DNA of 64,000 nt from Mesorhizobium sp. NZP2298 (GTDB taxonomy: Bacteria; Pseudomonadota; Alphaproteobacteria; Rhizobiales; Rhizobiaceae), in NCBI RefSeq assembly GCF_013170825.1, contig NZ_CP033365.1, forward strand, positions 4,042,001-4,106,000, written 5' to 3'. The notes under the pieces were generated by a model. It saw only the letters and a program-made list of their open reading frames with translations, did no database searches and had not been told where the DNA came from. A program made the translations under genes and the position numbers. Below, piece by piece: positions 16,122 through 25,884 of this stretch; position 1 is the stretch's first letter, and each line of letters opens with the position of its first letter.

Positions 16122-16167
16122 ACGCAATTCCGGGCGGAAAACCGCGTCACACTTTTCCTGGAATTGC
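16122..16167. repeat. Dispersed palindromic repeat, copy 1
   Basis: A 46-base unit with the outer inverted repeat GCAATTCC...GGAATTGC and an inner GGAAAA/TTTTCC. A close copy in inverse orientation lies at 30999-31042. It sits between the MFS and NUDIX genes. Repeats with this core are common between genes in Mesorhizobium. Confidence 0.75.
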
Positions 16168-16168
16168 C

Positions 16169-16909
16169 CTACAGAAGTTCGCGGGTGAAGCGGTTGCGGA
16201 CAAGCCGGTAGAAGGGGACTGGACCGCCCGGACGCAGCAGCGGATCATGGGCGAGGCGCTTTTCCAGCTCGTCCAGGATCATTCGCGTGATGTCGGGTAT
16301 GTCGGCTTCCCGGGCTTTGGCGAGCGGCAGCCAGACCAGTTCCTCGAGTTCGTTGGTCGGCCCGCCGCCGGGCAGTTCGACGGCGACATCGTTGCGCCAG
16401 GCGCTGAAGAAACGGGTATCGAAGCGGCGTATCCGGTTGGGTGGGGTGATGGCGCGCGCGATGAAACGCAGCGTTTCCAGTGACGGTCTTACGCCGTGTT
16501 CGACAAAACCCTGCCAGTCACGCTTGTCGGTGGCAAAGGCGGCCTTCTGGCCTATCAGCAGCCCGGCTTCCTCATAGGTCTCGCGAATCGCTGACAATGC
16601 GACAGCCCGGGCTCGCGCGGCACTGGTGCGGCCGGGACCAGCAAGCAGCTTTGCTTCCTCATCGCGGTGCAATGCGGTAGCGGTCGCGACGCGGCTATCC
16701 GCCGGATCAGTGCGGCCGCCGGGAAACACGAACTTGCCTGGCATAAACGCGTGGCCGGCATGACGGCGGCCCATGAGCACCAGCACCTCATCGCCCTTGC
16801 GGTCGAGCAGGATCAGCGTCGCGGCGTCACGCGGACGCAGAGGCCGGCCGCTATGTGCGGCAAGACCCTTGTCGAGCTTGTCGACGTCCACCTTGGTCAT
16901 TGCTTCCAT
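16169..16909 (-). CDS. NUDIX hydrolase
   Basis: 246 residues from ATG 16909 (MEAMTK). The frame is open to 16957 without a ribosome-binding site. The Nudix box reads as a variant: GGRTDPAD near residue 65, a long insertion, then SAIRETYEEAGLL, which carries the metal-binding RExxEE. The insertion between the G and the REUXEE part is usual for the NUDT7/NUDT19-like coenzyme A diphosphatase-type group, so a CoA or other nucleotide-diphosphate substrate is plausible. It is cytosolic. It lies between the MFS and DUF983 genes on the same strand. Confidence 0.85.
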   Translation of the reverse strand: MEAMTKVDVDKLDKGLAAHSGRPLRPRDAATLILLDRKGDEVLVLMGRRHAGHAFMPGKFVFPGGRTDPADSRVATATALHRDEEAKLLAGPGRTSAARARAVALSAIRETYEEAGLLIGQKAAFATDKRDWQGFVEHGVRPSLETLRFIARAITPPNRIRRFDTRFFSAWRNDVAVELPGGGPTNELEELVWLPLAKAREADIPDITRMILDELEKRLAHDPLLRPGGPVPFYRLVRNRFTRELL

Positions 16910-16984
16910 GCGCAGGGACCTAGCGGAAACTTCTGGCAAGCGAAAGTGGCCTTTCACGGTCGGTATGTTGCGCCAGCCGGAGCT

Positions 16985-17419
16985 CTAGGCTCTCGGATGA
17001 GGCTCAATCCCATCCTTTTCGCCGCCGAAGCCGTGCATATAGAACGCCCATTGCAATCCGATGACGGCGCCTTTGACAGGTTGCAGCAGCGCTACCGACA
17101 GCAAGATGGTCAGGGGCACCCAGATGAGGATGTGCTGCCAGGTGGACAAGGTCGACGTCGCTTCCACGCCCATGAAGGCACCGAGAATGATGTGGCCGAC
17201 GATGACGATGACCAGATAGGCCGGCAGATCGTCGGCGCGATGGTGATGGATCTCCTCGCCGCAGACGCTGCAGGTCTCGACGGTCTTGGTGAAGCCGCGA
17301 AACAGCTTGCCTTCGCCGCAGTTCGGGCAGCGCCCCAAAAAGCCACGCTTCATCGCCGTCCATAATGGGCGGGCAACCCGGCCCGACTGATGTTCGCCGC
17401 CGAAAACCTGTTGTTCCAT
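16985..17419 (-). CDS. DUF983 zinc-ribbon membrane protein
   Basis: 144 residues. CPNCG (31-35) and CSVCG (50-54) form a zinc ribbon, followed by HHHRADD and two membrane helices (about 68-90 and 98-120). This is the complete DUF983 pattern. The family is conserved in alphaproteobacteria; function is unknown. Its ATG shares one base with the rnr stop (TAATG), so translation is coupled to RNase R. Confidence 0.9.
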   Translation of the reverse strand: MEQQVFGGEHQSGRVARPLWTAMKRGFLGRCPNCGEGKLFRGFTKTVETCSVCGEEIHHHRADDLPAYLVIVIVGHIILGAFMGVEATSTLSTWQHILIWVPLTILLSVALLQPVKGAVIGLQWAFYMHGFGGEKDGIEPHPRA

Positions 17420-19725
17420 TATCGTCTCCTGCCGCGCGACCCCGGTCGCGATTGCGACGCACGGGCGCGGCCCTTAGCCTTGTGAAACGACCTGGTGGAG
17501 CCTGGTAGGGGCTTCGGGTCGGTCAACATCTCGAAACGCATCGCGCCGGCCATGGGCGCCACCTCGACGAGCCGAACCTCGACGCGGTCCGCGAGCTGGT
17601 AGCCTTTTCCCGAGCGTTCTCCGAACAGGGAGCGGGCCGTTTCGTCATATATATAGTAATCGCCGCCCAGAGTTGAGACGGGGATGAAACCATCGGCGCC
17701 ATATTGCGGCAATTGGACAAATAGTCCTGATTTGGTGACGCCGGAGATGCGGGCGTCGAAGCGCTCGTCGATGCGTTCGGCGAGATAGGCTGATATCAGT
17801 CTGTCAACCGTGTCGCGCTCGGCCGCCATGGCGCGCCGTTCGGTGCCGGAGATCAGCACCGCGACATCCTCGAGCCGCGCTTCCTCGTCCTGCGTCAGCC
17901 CGCCGGGACCGAGGCCGAGTGCGGCAATGAGTCCGCGGTGCACGATCAAGTCGGCGTAGCGGCGGATCGGCGAGGTGAAATGCGCGTAGCGCCTGAGGTT
18001 GAGGCCGAAATGGCCGATATTCCCGGGTGAATATTCGGCCTGGCTCTGCGAGCGCAACACCACCTCATTGACCAGCGCCTCGTTGTCGGCGCCATGCACG
18101 CGCTCAAGAATGCCGTTGAACTGGCTGGGCCGCATCTGCGCCCCGCGCGCCAGCGATAGTCCAAGCGTTGCCAAGAATTCGCGCAGCGATTCCTGCTTGG
18201 CGAGCGAAGGCGCGTCGTGGACACGGTAGACCAGCGCCTGCTTCTTCGCCTCCAGCGTCTCGGCCGCGGCGACATTGGCCTGGATCATGAATTCTTCGAT
18301 CAGCTTGTGGGCATCGAGCCGTTCCGGCACGATGACGCGATCGACCGTGCCATCCGGCTTGAGCAGGATCTTGCGCTCCGGCAGGTCGAGTTCGAGCGGC
18401 TGGCGGCCGTCGCGACCGCGCTTGAGGATCGCATAGGCATCCCATAGCGGCTTCAGCACCGTGTCGAGGATCGGGCCGGTCTTGTCGTCCGGTGCGCCGT
18501 CGATCGCCGCCTGGGCCTGGGGGTAGGCGAGCTTCGCCGCGGACTTCATCATCACGCGGTGAAAGGAGTGCCTGATCTTGTGGCCATCGGCGGAGAAGGT
18601 CATGCGCACCGCAAGCGCCGGCCGATCCTGGCCTTCGCGCAGCGAGCAGAGGTCGTTGGAAATACGCTCGGGCAGCATCGGCACGACGCGATCTGGGAAA
18701 TAGACCGAATTACCACGCTTCAGCGCCTCGCGGTCGAGTGCCGTGCCGTACCGGACATAGGCGGCAACATCGGCGATCGCGACAGTGGCGATCACGCCGC
18801 CCGGATTCTTTTCGTCCAGGTCAGGCGTCGCGAAGACAGCATCATCATGGTCCTTGGCGTCGGCCGGATCGATGGTGACCAGCGGCAGGTCGCGCCAGTC
18901 CTCACGATTGGCCATCGTCGCGGGCTTTACCGCCTCCGCCTCGGCGATGACGTCGGCCGGGAAGATGTGCGGAATGTCGTGGGCATGAATGGCGATCATC
19001 GAGACCGCCTTTTCGCTGGTCAGCGATCCCAGCACGTTGAGCACCTTGGCTCTCGGCAACCCATAACGGGAGGCGCGTGCCGGCTCGACCTCGACCAGGT
19101 CGCCATTCTCAGCCCCGTTCTGGAATTCCTTGTCGACGATCAGCTCCGGCTGGCGCCGTTCCACTGGTTCGATGCGGAAGGTACCGTCCTGCAGCACGCG
19201 GAAGACGCCGAGAACGGCATCGTTGCGCTTCTCGAAGATCTTCATCACCCGTCCGGTATAGGCGGGGCCTGAGGGGTCATCGGTCGGGAAGGTCTTGGCC
19301 AGGACGCGGTCGCCGATGCCCGGCGCTGGTCCGTTGCCGCCGCGCGACACGCGGATCGACACGACGGGTGGTTCGCCCGTGCCCACGGACTCCGCCGGAT
19401 GCGCCAGCAAGATACCGTCGCCGTCGCGGCCGAAAATGTCGAGCACGGCGACATGGGGCAGGGCGCCGACGCGGGCCAGCCGCTTGCGCTCCTTGGTGAG
19501 TACGCCCTCATCCTGCAGGTCACGCAGGAGATCTTTCAGCCAGATGCGGTCGTCGCCGCGCAGCGCGAACGCCTTGGCGATGTCGCGTTTTCCCGCCCGG
19601 TCGGGATTTTCGGCGATGTAGCGCAGGATCTCATCGCGCGATGGCTTGTAGTCGTCCTTGACCTTGGCCCTCGTGTCGGCGGTGCGCGGATCGCCGTGGC
19701 TTCTTCCGGTGATCCTGCGCGCCAC
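17419..19725 (-). CDS. rnr: Ribonuclease R
   Basis: 768 residues. The N-terminal helix-turn-helix and cold-shock OB domains (1-230) precede the RNB catalytic domain, whose Mg-binding motif is TIDPADAKDHDDAVF near residue 290. The S1 domain lies near 660-735 (DARISGVTKSGLFVQLPQYG). A short basic tail follows (AKGRARASQSRPGSRGRRR). It is a 3'-5' exoribonuclease for structured RNA, rRNA quality control and trans-translation. It lies six bases after topA and overlaps the DUF983 gene, so topA-rnr-DUF983 is one operon. Confidence 0.96.
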   Translation of the reverse strand: MARRITGRSHGDPRTADTRAKVKDDYKPSRDEILRYIAENPDRAGKRDIAKAFALRGDDRIWLKDLLRDLQDEGVLTKERKRLARVGALPHVAVLDIFGRDGDGILLAHPAESVGTGEPPVVSIRVSRGGNGPAPGIGDRVLAKTFPTDDPSGPAYTGRVMKIFEKRNDAVLGVFRVLQDGTFRIEPVERRQPELIVDKEFQNGAENGDLVEVEPARASRYGLPRAKVLNVLGSLTSEKAVSMIAIHAHDIPHIFPADVIAEAEAVKPATMANREDWRDLPLVTIDPADAKDHDDAVFATPDLDEKNPGGVIATVAIADVAAYVRYGTALDREALKRGNSVYFPDRVVPMLPERISNDLCSLREGQDRPALAVRMTFSADGHKIRHSFHRVMMKSAAKLAYPQAQAAIDGAPDDKTGPILDTVLKPLWDAYAILKRGRDGRQPLELDLPERKILLKPDGTVDRVIVPERLDAHKLIEEFMIQANVAAAETLEAKKQALVYRVHDAPSLAKQESLREFLATLGLSLARGAQMRPSQFNGILERVHGADNEALVNEVVLRSQSQAEYSPGNIGHFGLNLRRYAHFTSPIRRYADLIVHRGLIAALGLGPGGLTQDEEARLEDVAVLISGTERRAMAAERDTVDRLISAYLAERIDERFDARISGVTKSGLFVQLPQYGADGFIPVSTLGGDYYIYDETARSLFGERSGKGYQLADRVEVRLVEVAPMAGAMRFEMLTDPKPLPGSTRSFHKAKGRARASQSRPGSRGRRR

Positions 19726-19731
19726 GCTGTC

Positions 19732-22368
19732 CTACCCTTTTTTCTTCGCGGTCGGCTTCTTCGCAGCCGGCTTTTGGGCCGCTGTTTTCTTGGCCGCCGG
19801 TGCCTTGGCCGCTGCCGCCTTGCGGAACGGCTTCTTGCCGCCGCCGCCCTTGGCTTCCTTCTCTGCAATCAGCGCTAGCGCGTCCTCAATCGTCACCGAC
19901 TGCGGATCCTTGCCCTTGGGCAGCGTGGCATTGACCTTGCCGAAATTGACGTAAGGCCCGTACTTGCCGTCGCGCACGACGATCTTGCCGCCGCCGTCCG
20001 GATGGTCGCCAAGTTCCTTCAGGGCCGCAGCCGTGCCGCCATTACGGCCGCCCTTGCCCTTGGATTGCTTCTCGGCAATCACCGTGACGGCACGGTTGAG
20101 ACCGATGGAGAACACGTCCTCAATGCTGTCCAAATTGGCGTAGGTGCCATCATGAAGGACGAACGGACCGTAACGGCCGAGCCCGGCCGAGATCATCTTG
20201 CCGGATTCGGGATGTTTTCCCACGTCGCGCGGCAGACCTAGCAGCGCGAGCGCCTTCTCATGGTCGATGGAGTCGGGCGTCCAGCCCTTGGGCAAGCTCG
20301 AACGCTTGGCTTCCTTGCCGTCGCCGCGCTGGATATAGGGGCCGAAGCGGCCGGAGCGCAGGGTGATTTCCTCAGCCGTGTAGGGATCCTTGCCGAGCAC
20401 CTTGGTGCCGTCCTCGCCGCCGCCATTCTCGCCGTTCGGATTGGCGGCGTCACCGAGCTGGCGGGTGAATGAGCATTCGGGATAGTTCGAGCAACCGACG
20501 AAGGCGCCGAACTTGCCGAGCTTCAGCGACAGATTACCAGTGCCGCATTTCGGGCAGATGCGCGGGTTCGAGCCGTCCTCGCGGGCAGGGAAGACCAGCG
20601 GCGCCAGTTCCTCGTTGAGCGCGTCGAGCACGTCGGTGACGCGCAGTTCCTTTATGTCGGCGACCGCGCCCGAAAAATCCTTCCAGAAATCGCGCAGCAC
20701 GTCTTTCCAGGCAAGCTTGCCATCGGAGATCTCGTCGAGCTTTTCCTCGAGCGAGGCGGTGAAGTCGTATTCGACATAGCGCTCGAAGAAACTTTCGAGG
20801 AAGGCGGACAACAGACGGCCCTTGGCCTGCGGCACCAGCCGGCGCTTGTCGATCGTGACGTAATCGCGGTCCTCGAGCGTCTTGAGGATTGCCGTGTAGG
20901 TCGACGGCCGGCCAATGCCGAGCTCTTCCAGCTTCTTGATAAGCGAAGCCTCGGAATAGCGCGGCGGCGGCTCGGTCGTGTGCTGGGTGGCGTTGATCGC
21001 CTGGCGGGCAAGCTGCTCGCCGGCGCGGATCTCCGGCAGACGACGGTTTTCCTCGTCTTCCGCGTCGTCGTCCTTCTGGTCGGTGTAGGCGGCGATGAAG
21101 CCGTCGAAGCGGACGACCGACCCGACGGCGCGAAGCTCGGCGGTGCGGGCGCCATTGACGGCCTCGATCTCGACGGTGGTGCGCTCGATTTCGGCCGGCT
21201 GCATCTGGCTGGCGATGGCGCGCTTCCAGATCAGCTCATAGAGCCGCAACTGGTCGGAATCGAGATACTGCCTGACCGATGCTGGGGTGCGCATGAAGTC
21301 GGTCGGGCGGATCGCTTCGTGCGCTTCCTGGGCGTTCTTGGCCTTGGCGGTGTATTGGCGCGGCTTCTCCGGCAGGTACTTTGGGCCGAATTCCTTGGCG
21401 ATGGCGTCCCGAGCACCGGAAATGGCCTCGGGTGCCATCTGCACACCGTCGGTTCGCATATAGGTGATCAGGCCGGTGGTCTCGCCGCCGATCTCCATAC
21501 CTTCATAGAGGCGCTGCGCCACCTGCATGGTGCGCGTGGCCGAGAAACCGAGGCCCGACGAGGCGGCCTGCTGCAGCGTCGAGGTGGTGAAGGGCGGGCC
21601 GGGGTTGCGCTTGGTCGGCTTGGCTTCGACGGACAACGCCTTGAAGGTCGCACCCTCGAGCATCGCCTTGATGTCGTCGGCCTGCGCTTTGTTCGCAATG
21701 TCTAGCTTTTGCAGCTTCTTGCGCTCGAAGGCGGTCAGCCGTGCTTCGAAATTTTCGTTGCGCGGCGTGCCGAGGATCGCGGCGATCTGCCAATATTCCT
21801 CGCGGATGAAGCGCTCGATCTCGGATTCGCGGTCGCAGACCAGGCGCAGAGCCACCGACTGGACACGGCCCGCCGAACGGGCGCCCGGCAATTTGCGCCA
21901 TAGAACCGGCGACAGCGTGAAGCCGACGAGATAGTCGAGTGCCCGGCGGGCGAGATAGGCATCGACCAGCGGCGCATCGATCTGGCGCGGATTGGCCATG
22001 GCTTCCAGCACCGACGATTTGGTGATGGCGTTGAAGACGACGCGGCTGACGGGCTTGTCCTTCAGCGCGCGCTTCTGCTTCAGCACTTCCAGCACATGCC
22101 AGGAAATGGCCTCGCCTTCGCGATCAGGGTCGGTGGCGAGGATCAGGCCGTCGGCATCCTTGACCGCCTTGGCGATGTCGGCGAGCCGCTTGCCCGATGC
22201 CGTGTCGACCGCCCAGGACATGGCGAAATCTTCATCCGGGCGCACCGAGCCGTCCTTGGCCGGCAAATCGCGGACATGGCCGAACGAAGCCAGAACCTTG
22301 TAGTTCTTGCCCAGATATTTGTTGATTGTCTTAGCCTTGGCCGGCGATTCGACGACGACGACGTCCAT
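19732..22368 (-). CDS. topA: DNA topoisomerase I
   Basis: 878 residues. The TOPRIM domain starts VVVESPAKAKTINKYLG with the acidic triad D80-P-D82-R-E84. The catalytic Tyr303 is in TGLITYMRTDG. A C4 zinc finger (CPKCGTGNLSLKLGKFGAF, then CSNYPEC) is near residues 600-640, followed by several GRFGPYI-type C-terminal repeats (ENGGGEDGTKVLG, GKYGPYVNFGK). A Lys/Ala-rich tail (AAAKAPAAKKTAAQKPAA) binds DNA. It relaxes negative supercoils. Rhizobial relatives commonly have dprA just upstream; it is absent here. Confidence 0.97.
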   Translation of the reverse strand: MDVVVVESPAKAKTINKYLGKNYKVLASFGHVRDLPAKDGSVRPDEDFAMSWAVDTASGKRLADIAKAVKDADGLILATDPDREGEAISWHVLEVLKQKRALKDKPVSRVVFNAITKSSVLEAMANPRQIDAPLVDAYLARRALDYLVGFTLSPVLWRKLPGARSAGRVQSVALRLVCDRESEIERFIREEYWQIAAILGTPRNENFEARLTAFERKKLQKLDIANKAQADDIKAMLEGATFKALSVEAKPTKRNPGPPFTTSTLQQAASSGLGFSATRTMQVAQRLYEGMEIGGETTGLITYMRTDGVQMAPEAISGARDAIAKEFGPKYLPEKPRQYTAKAKNAQEAHEAIRPTDFMRTPASVRQYLDSDQLRLYELIWKRAIASQMQPAEIERTTVEIEAVNGARTAELRAVGSVVRFDGFIAAYTDQKDDDAEDEENRRLPEIRAGEQLARQAINATQHTTEPPPRYSEASLIKKLEELGIGRPSTYTAILKTLEDRDYVTIDKRRLVPQAKGRLLSAFLESFFERYVEYDFTASLEEKLDEISDGKLAWKDVLRDFWKDFSGAVADIKELRVTDVLDALNEELAPLVFPAREDGSNPRICPKCGTGNLSLKLGKFGAFVGCSNYPECSFTRQLGDAANPNGENGGGEDGTKVLGKDPYTAEEITLRSGRFGPYIQRGDGKEAKRSSLPKGWTPDSIDHEKALALLGLPRDVGKHPESGKMISAGLGRYGPFVLHDGTYANLDSIEDVFSIGLNRAVTVIAEKQSKGKGGRNGGTAAALKELGDHPDGGGKIVVRDGKYGPYVNFGKVNATLPKGKDPQSVTIEDALALIAEKEAKGGGGKKPFRKAAAAKAPAAKKTAAQKPAAKKPTAKKKG

Positions 22369-22742
22369 GAGGTCTCTTATCTGCTGTGATGCGCCAGAAG
22401 AATTCCGCTGCGCGCGACGAAATCTCGTTTCTGTTTGTCGCTCACATGGCCGCGCTTTTGCATCCGGTCAAGGGGAAGCGCCCAAATTGCGAGGTCGCCG
22501 GCAGCAATACACTCTAAGAGTGTATGGAGAAAATCACAGAATTTCAGCTTGAGGTGATGATGGTGCGGAGTCGGCCGAAACGACCTGTTTTGGTTTTTCG
22601 GCCGAGTCGCGAACAGCCGGCACGATGGCGTGCGCAGGCTATGCCGTGATAGGCAGATAGGTGCTGGCCGCCGGACTTGCTTTGGAAGGATACACGGCAG
22701 CCAGTTCTTGTCCCGCCAACAAGCGGGAATGGGTGCGAAGAC
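22369..22742. other. Intergenic region upstream of topA
   Basis: 374 bases between the topA start and the end of a small secreted-protein gene. It must contain the topA promoter, though no clear boxes are seen. The main feature is a perfect palindrome at 22507-22525. No credible coding sequence is present; the ORFs here are short and lack ribosome-binding sites. dprA is not found in this gap. Confidence 0.5.
22507..22525. promoter_or_regulatory. Perfect 19-bp palindrome
   Basis: ATACACTCT-A-AGAGTGTAT, nine-base arms about one central base. Size and symmetry suit a dimeric repressor (TetR, GntR or MarR type). It lies 140 bases before topA and 220 bases past the small secreted-protein gene. 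No regulator gene is adjacent. Confidence 0.45.
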
Positions 22743-23120
22743 TCAGTTGGCCTTGACGATGTGCCAGACTTCGCCGACGCCGTCGCCATTCACGTCGCCG
22801 GCCTTCTTGTCTTTGATGAAGGTGTAGACGGGCTTGCCATCATAGGCCCACATCTTGGTGCCGTCGGTGCGGTCGACAACGCTCCATTCGTCGTCGGCCT
22901 TGGCGCCGGCTTCGGCCTTCAGCGGCGGCCAGTTGGTGGCGCATTTGTCGTAGCAGTTCGACTTGCCCTTCTCGTCCTTGTCATAGGTGTAAAGCGTCAT
23001 GCCCATGGCGTCTGTGTAGATCTTGGTGCCATTGACCTCTGCTTCCTTCCACGCGTCAGCGGCGAAGGATGCGGCGGTGCTGAGCAAAAGTGCTGCCAGC
23101 CCTACGGTTATGGTTTTCAT
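22743..23120 (-). CDS. Small secreted protein of the COG4315 / Lipoprotein_15 repeat family
   Basis: 125 residues from ATG 23120, which has GGGAGA six bases upstream. A signal peptide (MKTITVGLAALLLSTAASF, cleavage after AA-D near 30) is present without a lipobox Cys. The mature part has two family repeats: MGMTLYTYDKDEKGKSNCYD followed by KCATNWPPL, and GTKMWAYDGKPVYTFIKDKK followed by VWHIVK. The Cys pair (SNCYDKC) may form a disulfide. The function of this periplasmic family is not established. It is divergent from a CcdA-like gene, a pairing that could matter for disulfide or cytochrome chemistry. Confidence 0.85.
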   Translation of the reverse strand: MKTITVGLAALLLSTAASFAADAWKEAEVNGTKIYTDAMGMTLYTYDKDEKGKSNCYDKCATNWPPLKAEAGAKADDEWSVVDRTDGTKMWAYDGKPVYTFIKDKKAGDVNGDGVGEVWHIVKAN

Positions 23121-23399
23121 GGAAATCTCCCTGATATCTGGAGACACGCGGGAAATCGCGGCCTCACAGCGTCAACGCCTTTCGATCGCGGTATCTTCCC
23201 GAGAGGCTTGTGGGACATCGGCAGCTGGCGGCCGCAGTTGCCAGTAACAATTCCCTCGGTTCGGTCGTACTAGATGGGTGGCGCTACTGAATTCGGGGCC
23301 ATTGCGATTGCCCGAACAGCGACCGGTTGCCACACATTGGTGATTGGCGCACAGGTCAGGGCGTCGCTATATCGTCGCCAAACAGTCGGAGCTCAGGGA

Positions 23400-24146
23400 A
23401 TGGCATTGGACATCGGCTATGTCAGCGCGGTCGGGGCGGGGGCTATCTCGTTCCTGTCGCCATGCGTGCTGCCGCTGGTGCCGCCGTATCTCTGCTACAT
23501 GGCCGGCGTGTCGGTCGACGATTTTCGCGGCAATGCGGGCGTGACGGCCAGGGAAGGCACGCGTGGCGCGCTGCTTTATTCCTCGATCGCCTTCGTGCTC
23601 GGCTTCTCGACCGTGTTCGTGGCGCTCGGCGCCGGCGCCTCGACCATCGGCCGGCTGCTGCGCGTCTGGCAGGAGCCGCTGGCGATGGCCGCCGGCGTGC
23701 TGATTATCCTGATGGGCCTGAATTTCCTCGGCATATTGCGCATTCCGCTGCTGTCGCGCGAGGCGCGCTTCCAGTCGCAAGGCAAGCCGGCCAGTGCCGT
23801 CGCCGCCTATGTCATGGGGCTGGCCTTCGCCTTTGGCTGGACGCCCTGCATCGGCCCGGTGCTGGGGCCGATCCTGACGCTGGCCGGCGGGCGCGAAACG
23901 GTGGGCGAGGGCGCTCTGCTGCTCGCCGCCTATTCGCTTGGGCTTGGCATACCCTTTCTGATCGCGGCGCTGTTTTCCGGCGCCTTCATGCGCTTCCTCG
24001 GCAAATTCCGCGTCCATCTCGGCCGGGTCGAAAAAGCGATCGGCGCGCTGCTGGTGGTCGCCGGCGTGTTTTTCCTCACCGGCGGCGTGCAGACGGTGTC
24101 GTATTGGCTGCTGGAGAATTTTCCGGTGCTGGGGCGGCTGGGGTAA
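23400..24146 (+). CDS. CcdA-like thiol-disulfide/cytochrome c biogenesis membrane protein
   Basis: 248 residues from ATG 23400; GGAG lies eight bases upstream. The frame is open back to 23274 without support. Six membrane segments are expected. The redox cysteines are in SFLSPCVLPLVPPYLCYMAG (Cys22) and GWTPCIGPVLGP (Cys150), the pair that moves electrons from cytosolic thioredoxin to the periplasm in CcdA/DsbD transmembrane domains. The product would keep apocytochrome c haem cysteines or other periplasmic thiols reduced. No thioredoxin-like partner is adjacent in the visible sequence. Confidence 0.9.
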   Translation: MALDIGYVSAVGAGAISFLSPCVLPLVPPYLCYMAGVSVDDFRGNAGVTAREGTRGALLYSSIAFVLGFSTVFVALGAGASTIGRLLRVWQEPLAMAAGVLIILMGLNFLGILRIPLLSREARFQSQGKPASAVAAYVMGLAFAFGWTPCIGPVLGPILTLAGGRETVGEGALLLAAYSLGLGIPFLIAALFSGAFMRFLGKFRVHLGRVEKAIGALLVVAGVFFLTGGVQTVSYWLLENFPVLGRLG

Positions 24147-24306
24147 GGCCGCAACTGCGGCATTTGCCATAAAATATCGGACAGTGGACCGACTGATTAA
24201 AAGTCACTTGCTCGACCATCTCACCGGAATTTAACCGCATTGGTGCAGCATGGCGCCACTGCTATCCTGTCTTGATTCCCAACCCTTTTCCTATGGTTGT
24301 CCGCCC

Positions 24307-25683
24307 ATGAGCCAGAGATCCTGCCTGTCTGTCATCCTCGCCGCTGGCGAAGGCACGCGCATGAAGAGCGCGTTGCCGAAGGTGCTGCATCCGATCGCCG
24401 GCCTGCCGATGGTCGCCCATGTGGTGAAGGCGGCCGACGCCGCTGGTGCCAGCAGCGATGCGATCGTCATCGGCCATGGCGCGGAAGAGATGCGCAAGGC
24501 GGTGGCGAAGTTCTCACCCAAGGCCGAGACCTTCGTGCAGGACAAACGCTTGGGTACGGCGCACGCCGTTCTTGCCGCCCGTGAAGCGATATCAAGGGGT
24601 TATGACGACATCCTGGTGATGTTCGGCGACACGCCGCTGATCGATGCGGAGGCTTTGATCCTGGCGCGGATGAAGCTCGCCGAAGGCGCGGCCGTCGCGG
24701 TGATCGGCTTCCGAACGCCCAATCCAAACGGCTATGGCAGGCTGGTCGAAAAAGGCGGCAAGCTGATCGCCATCCGCGAAGAGAACGACTGTTCCGAAGC
24801 GGAGAAGAAGATCAGCTTCTGCAATGCCGGCATGATGGCGGTCGCCGGCGCCCATGCGCTGGGGCTGCTCGACGCGGTCGGCAACAAGAATGCCAAGGGC
24901 GAGTATTATCTGACCGACATTGTCGAGATCGCGGGCGCGCAAGGTCTCGATGTCGTGGCCACCGAAGCCAGTTTCGAGAACGCGCTCGGCATCAACAACC
25001 GCGCCGAACTGGCGCAGGCCGAGGGCATCTGGCAACAGCGTCGACGCCAGGAGGCGATGCTGTCGGGCGTGACGCTGATCGCGCCGGAAACGGTCTATTT
25101 CTCGCACGACACCGAGATCGGCGCCGACACGCTGGTCGAACCCAACGTCTGGTTCGGCCCAGGCGTGAAGATCGCCGGCGGCGCCAGGATCCATGCCTTC
25201 AGCCATATCGAAGGCGCCACCATCGCGGCCAATTGCGATGTCGGGCCATTCGCTCGGCTGCGGCCAGGCGCCGATCTCAGGCAGAAGGCCAAGGTCGGCA
25301 ATTTCTGCGAGGTCAAGCAGGCTGTTGTCGAGGAGGGCGCCAAGGTCAACCATTTGACCTATATCGGCGATGCCCGTGTCGGCGCGGGCGCCAATATCGG
25401 TGCCGGCACCATCACCTGCAACTATGACGGCTATTCGAAATTCTTCACCGACATCGGCGAGGGCGCCTTCGTCGGCTCGAACTCCTCGCTGGTGGCGCCG
25501 GTATCGATCGGCAAGGGCGGCTACATTGCGTCGGGCAGCGTCATCACTGAAAGCGTGCCCGACGACGCGCTGGCCTTCGGCCGCGCCCGCCAGAAGACCA
25601 TTCCCGGCAAGGGCAAGGAATTGCGCGAGCGATTTGCCTCGGCCGCGGCGGCGAAGAAGAAGGCCGCTGGCGCCGATCATTAG
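24307..25683 (+). CDS. glmU: Bifunctional N-acetylglucosamine-1-phosphate uridyltransferase / glucosamine-1-phosphate acetyltransferase
   Basis: 458 residues. The start at 24307 ([20 protein letters not shown]) places the pyrophosphorylase motif at the N-terminus; the extension to 24250 is unsupported. Residues 1-230 form the uridyltransferase domain ([29 protein letters not shown]). The C-terminal half is a left-handed beta helix with the acetyltransferase residues in [20 protein letters not shown] and [11 protein letters not shown]. It makes UDP-GlcNAc for peptidoglycan and lipopolysaccharide. glmS follows 200 bp downstream, so two consecutive parts of amino-sugar synthesis are clustered. 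Confidence 0.97.
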   Translation: MSQRSCLSVILAAGEGTRMKSALPKVLHPIAGLPMVAHVVKAADAAGASSDAIVIGHGAEEMRKAVAKFSPKAETFVQDKRLGTAHAVLAAREAISRGYDDILVMFGDTPLIDAEALILARMKLAEGAAVAVIGFRTPNPNGYGRLVEKGGKLIAIREENDCSEAEKKISFCNAGMMAVAGAHALGLLDAVGNKNAKGEYYLTDIVEIAGAQGLDVVATEASFENALGINNRAELAQAEGIWQQRRRQEAMLSGVTLIAPETVYFSHDTEIGADTLVEPNVWFGPGVKIAGGARIHAFSHIEGATIAANCDVGPFARLRPGADLRQKAKVGNFCEVKQAVVEEGAKVNHLTYIGDARVGAGANIGAGTITCNYDGYSKFFTDIGEGAFVGSNSSLVAPVSIGKGGYIASGSVITESVPDDALAFGRARQKTIPGKGKELRERFASAAAAKKKAAGADH

Positions 25684-25884
25684 CGGTCAGTCGGCGGGCT
25701 TTGTTTCTTCCTGAAGCAATTGAAATCCGATCAATTGCAGTAACCGGATTGCAAGAGCGGTCTGGCATGGTGCATGCGTGCGCAAGCGTCCGTTACAGTG
25801 GGCGAAATGCAATGTGACTTTCGCGGCGGGCCAGCCATCCCTAAATAAGCGCTGGTTTTGCATGGGGAATCGGGGACTGTCTGC

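Noticed and set aside
25684..25884. A glmS ribozyme or other metabolite riboswitch before glmS
   Set aside because: The glmS ribozyme is a Gram-positive feature, and no matching core or conserved pairing was seen in these 200 bases.
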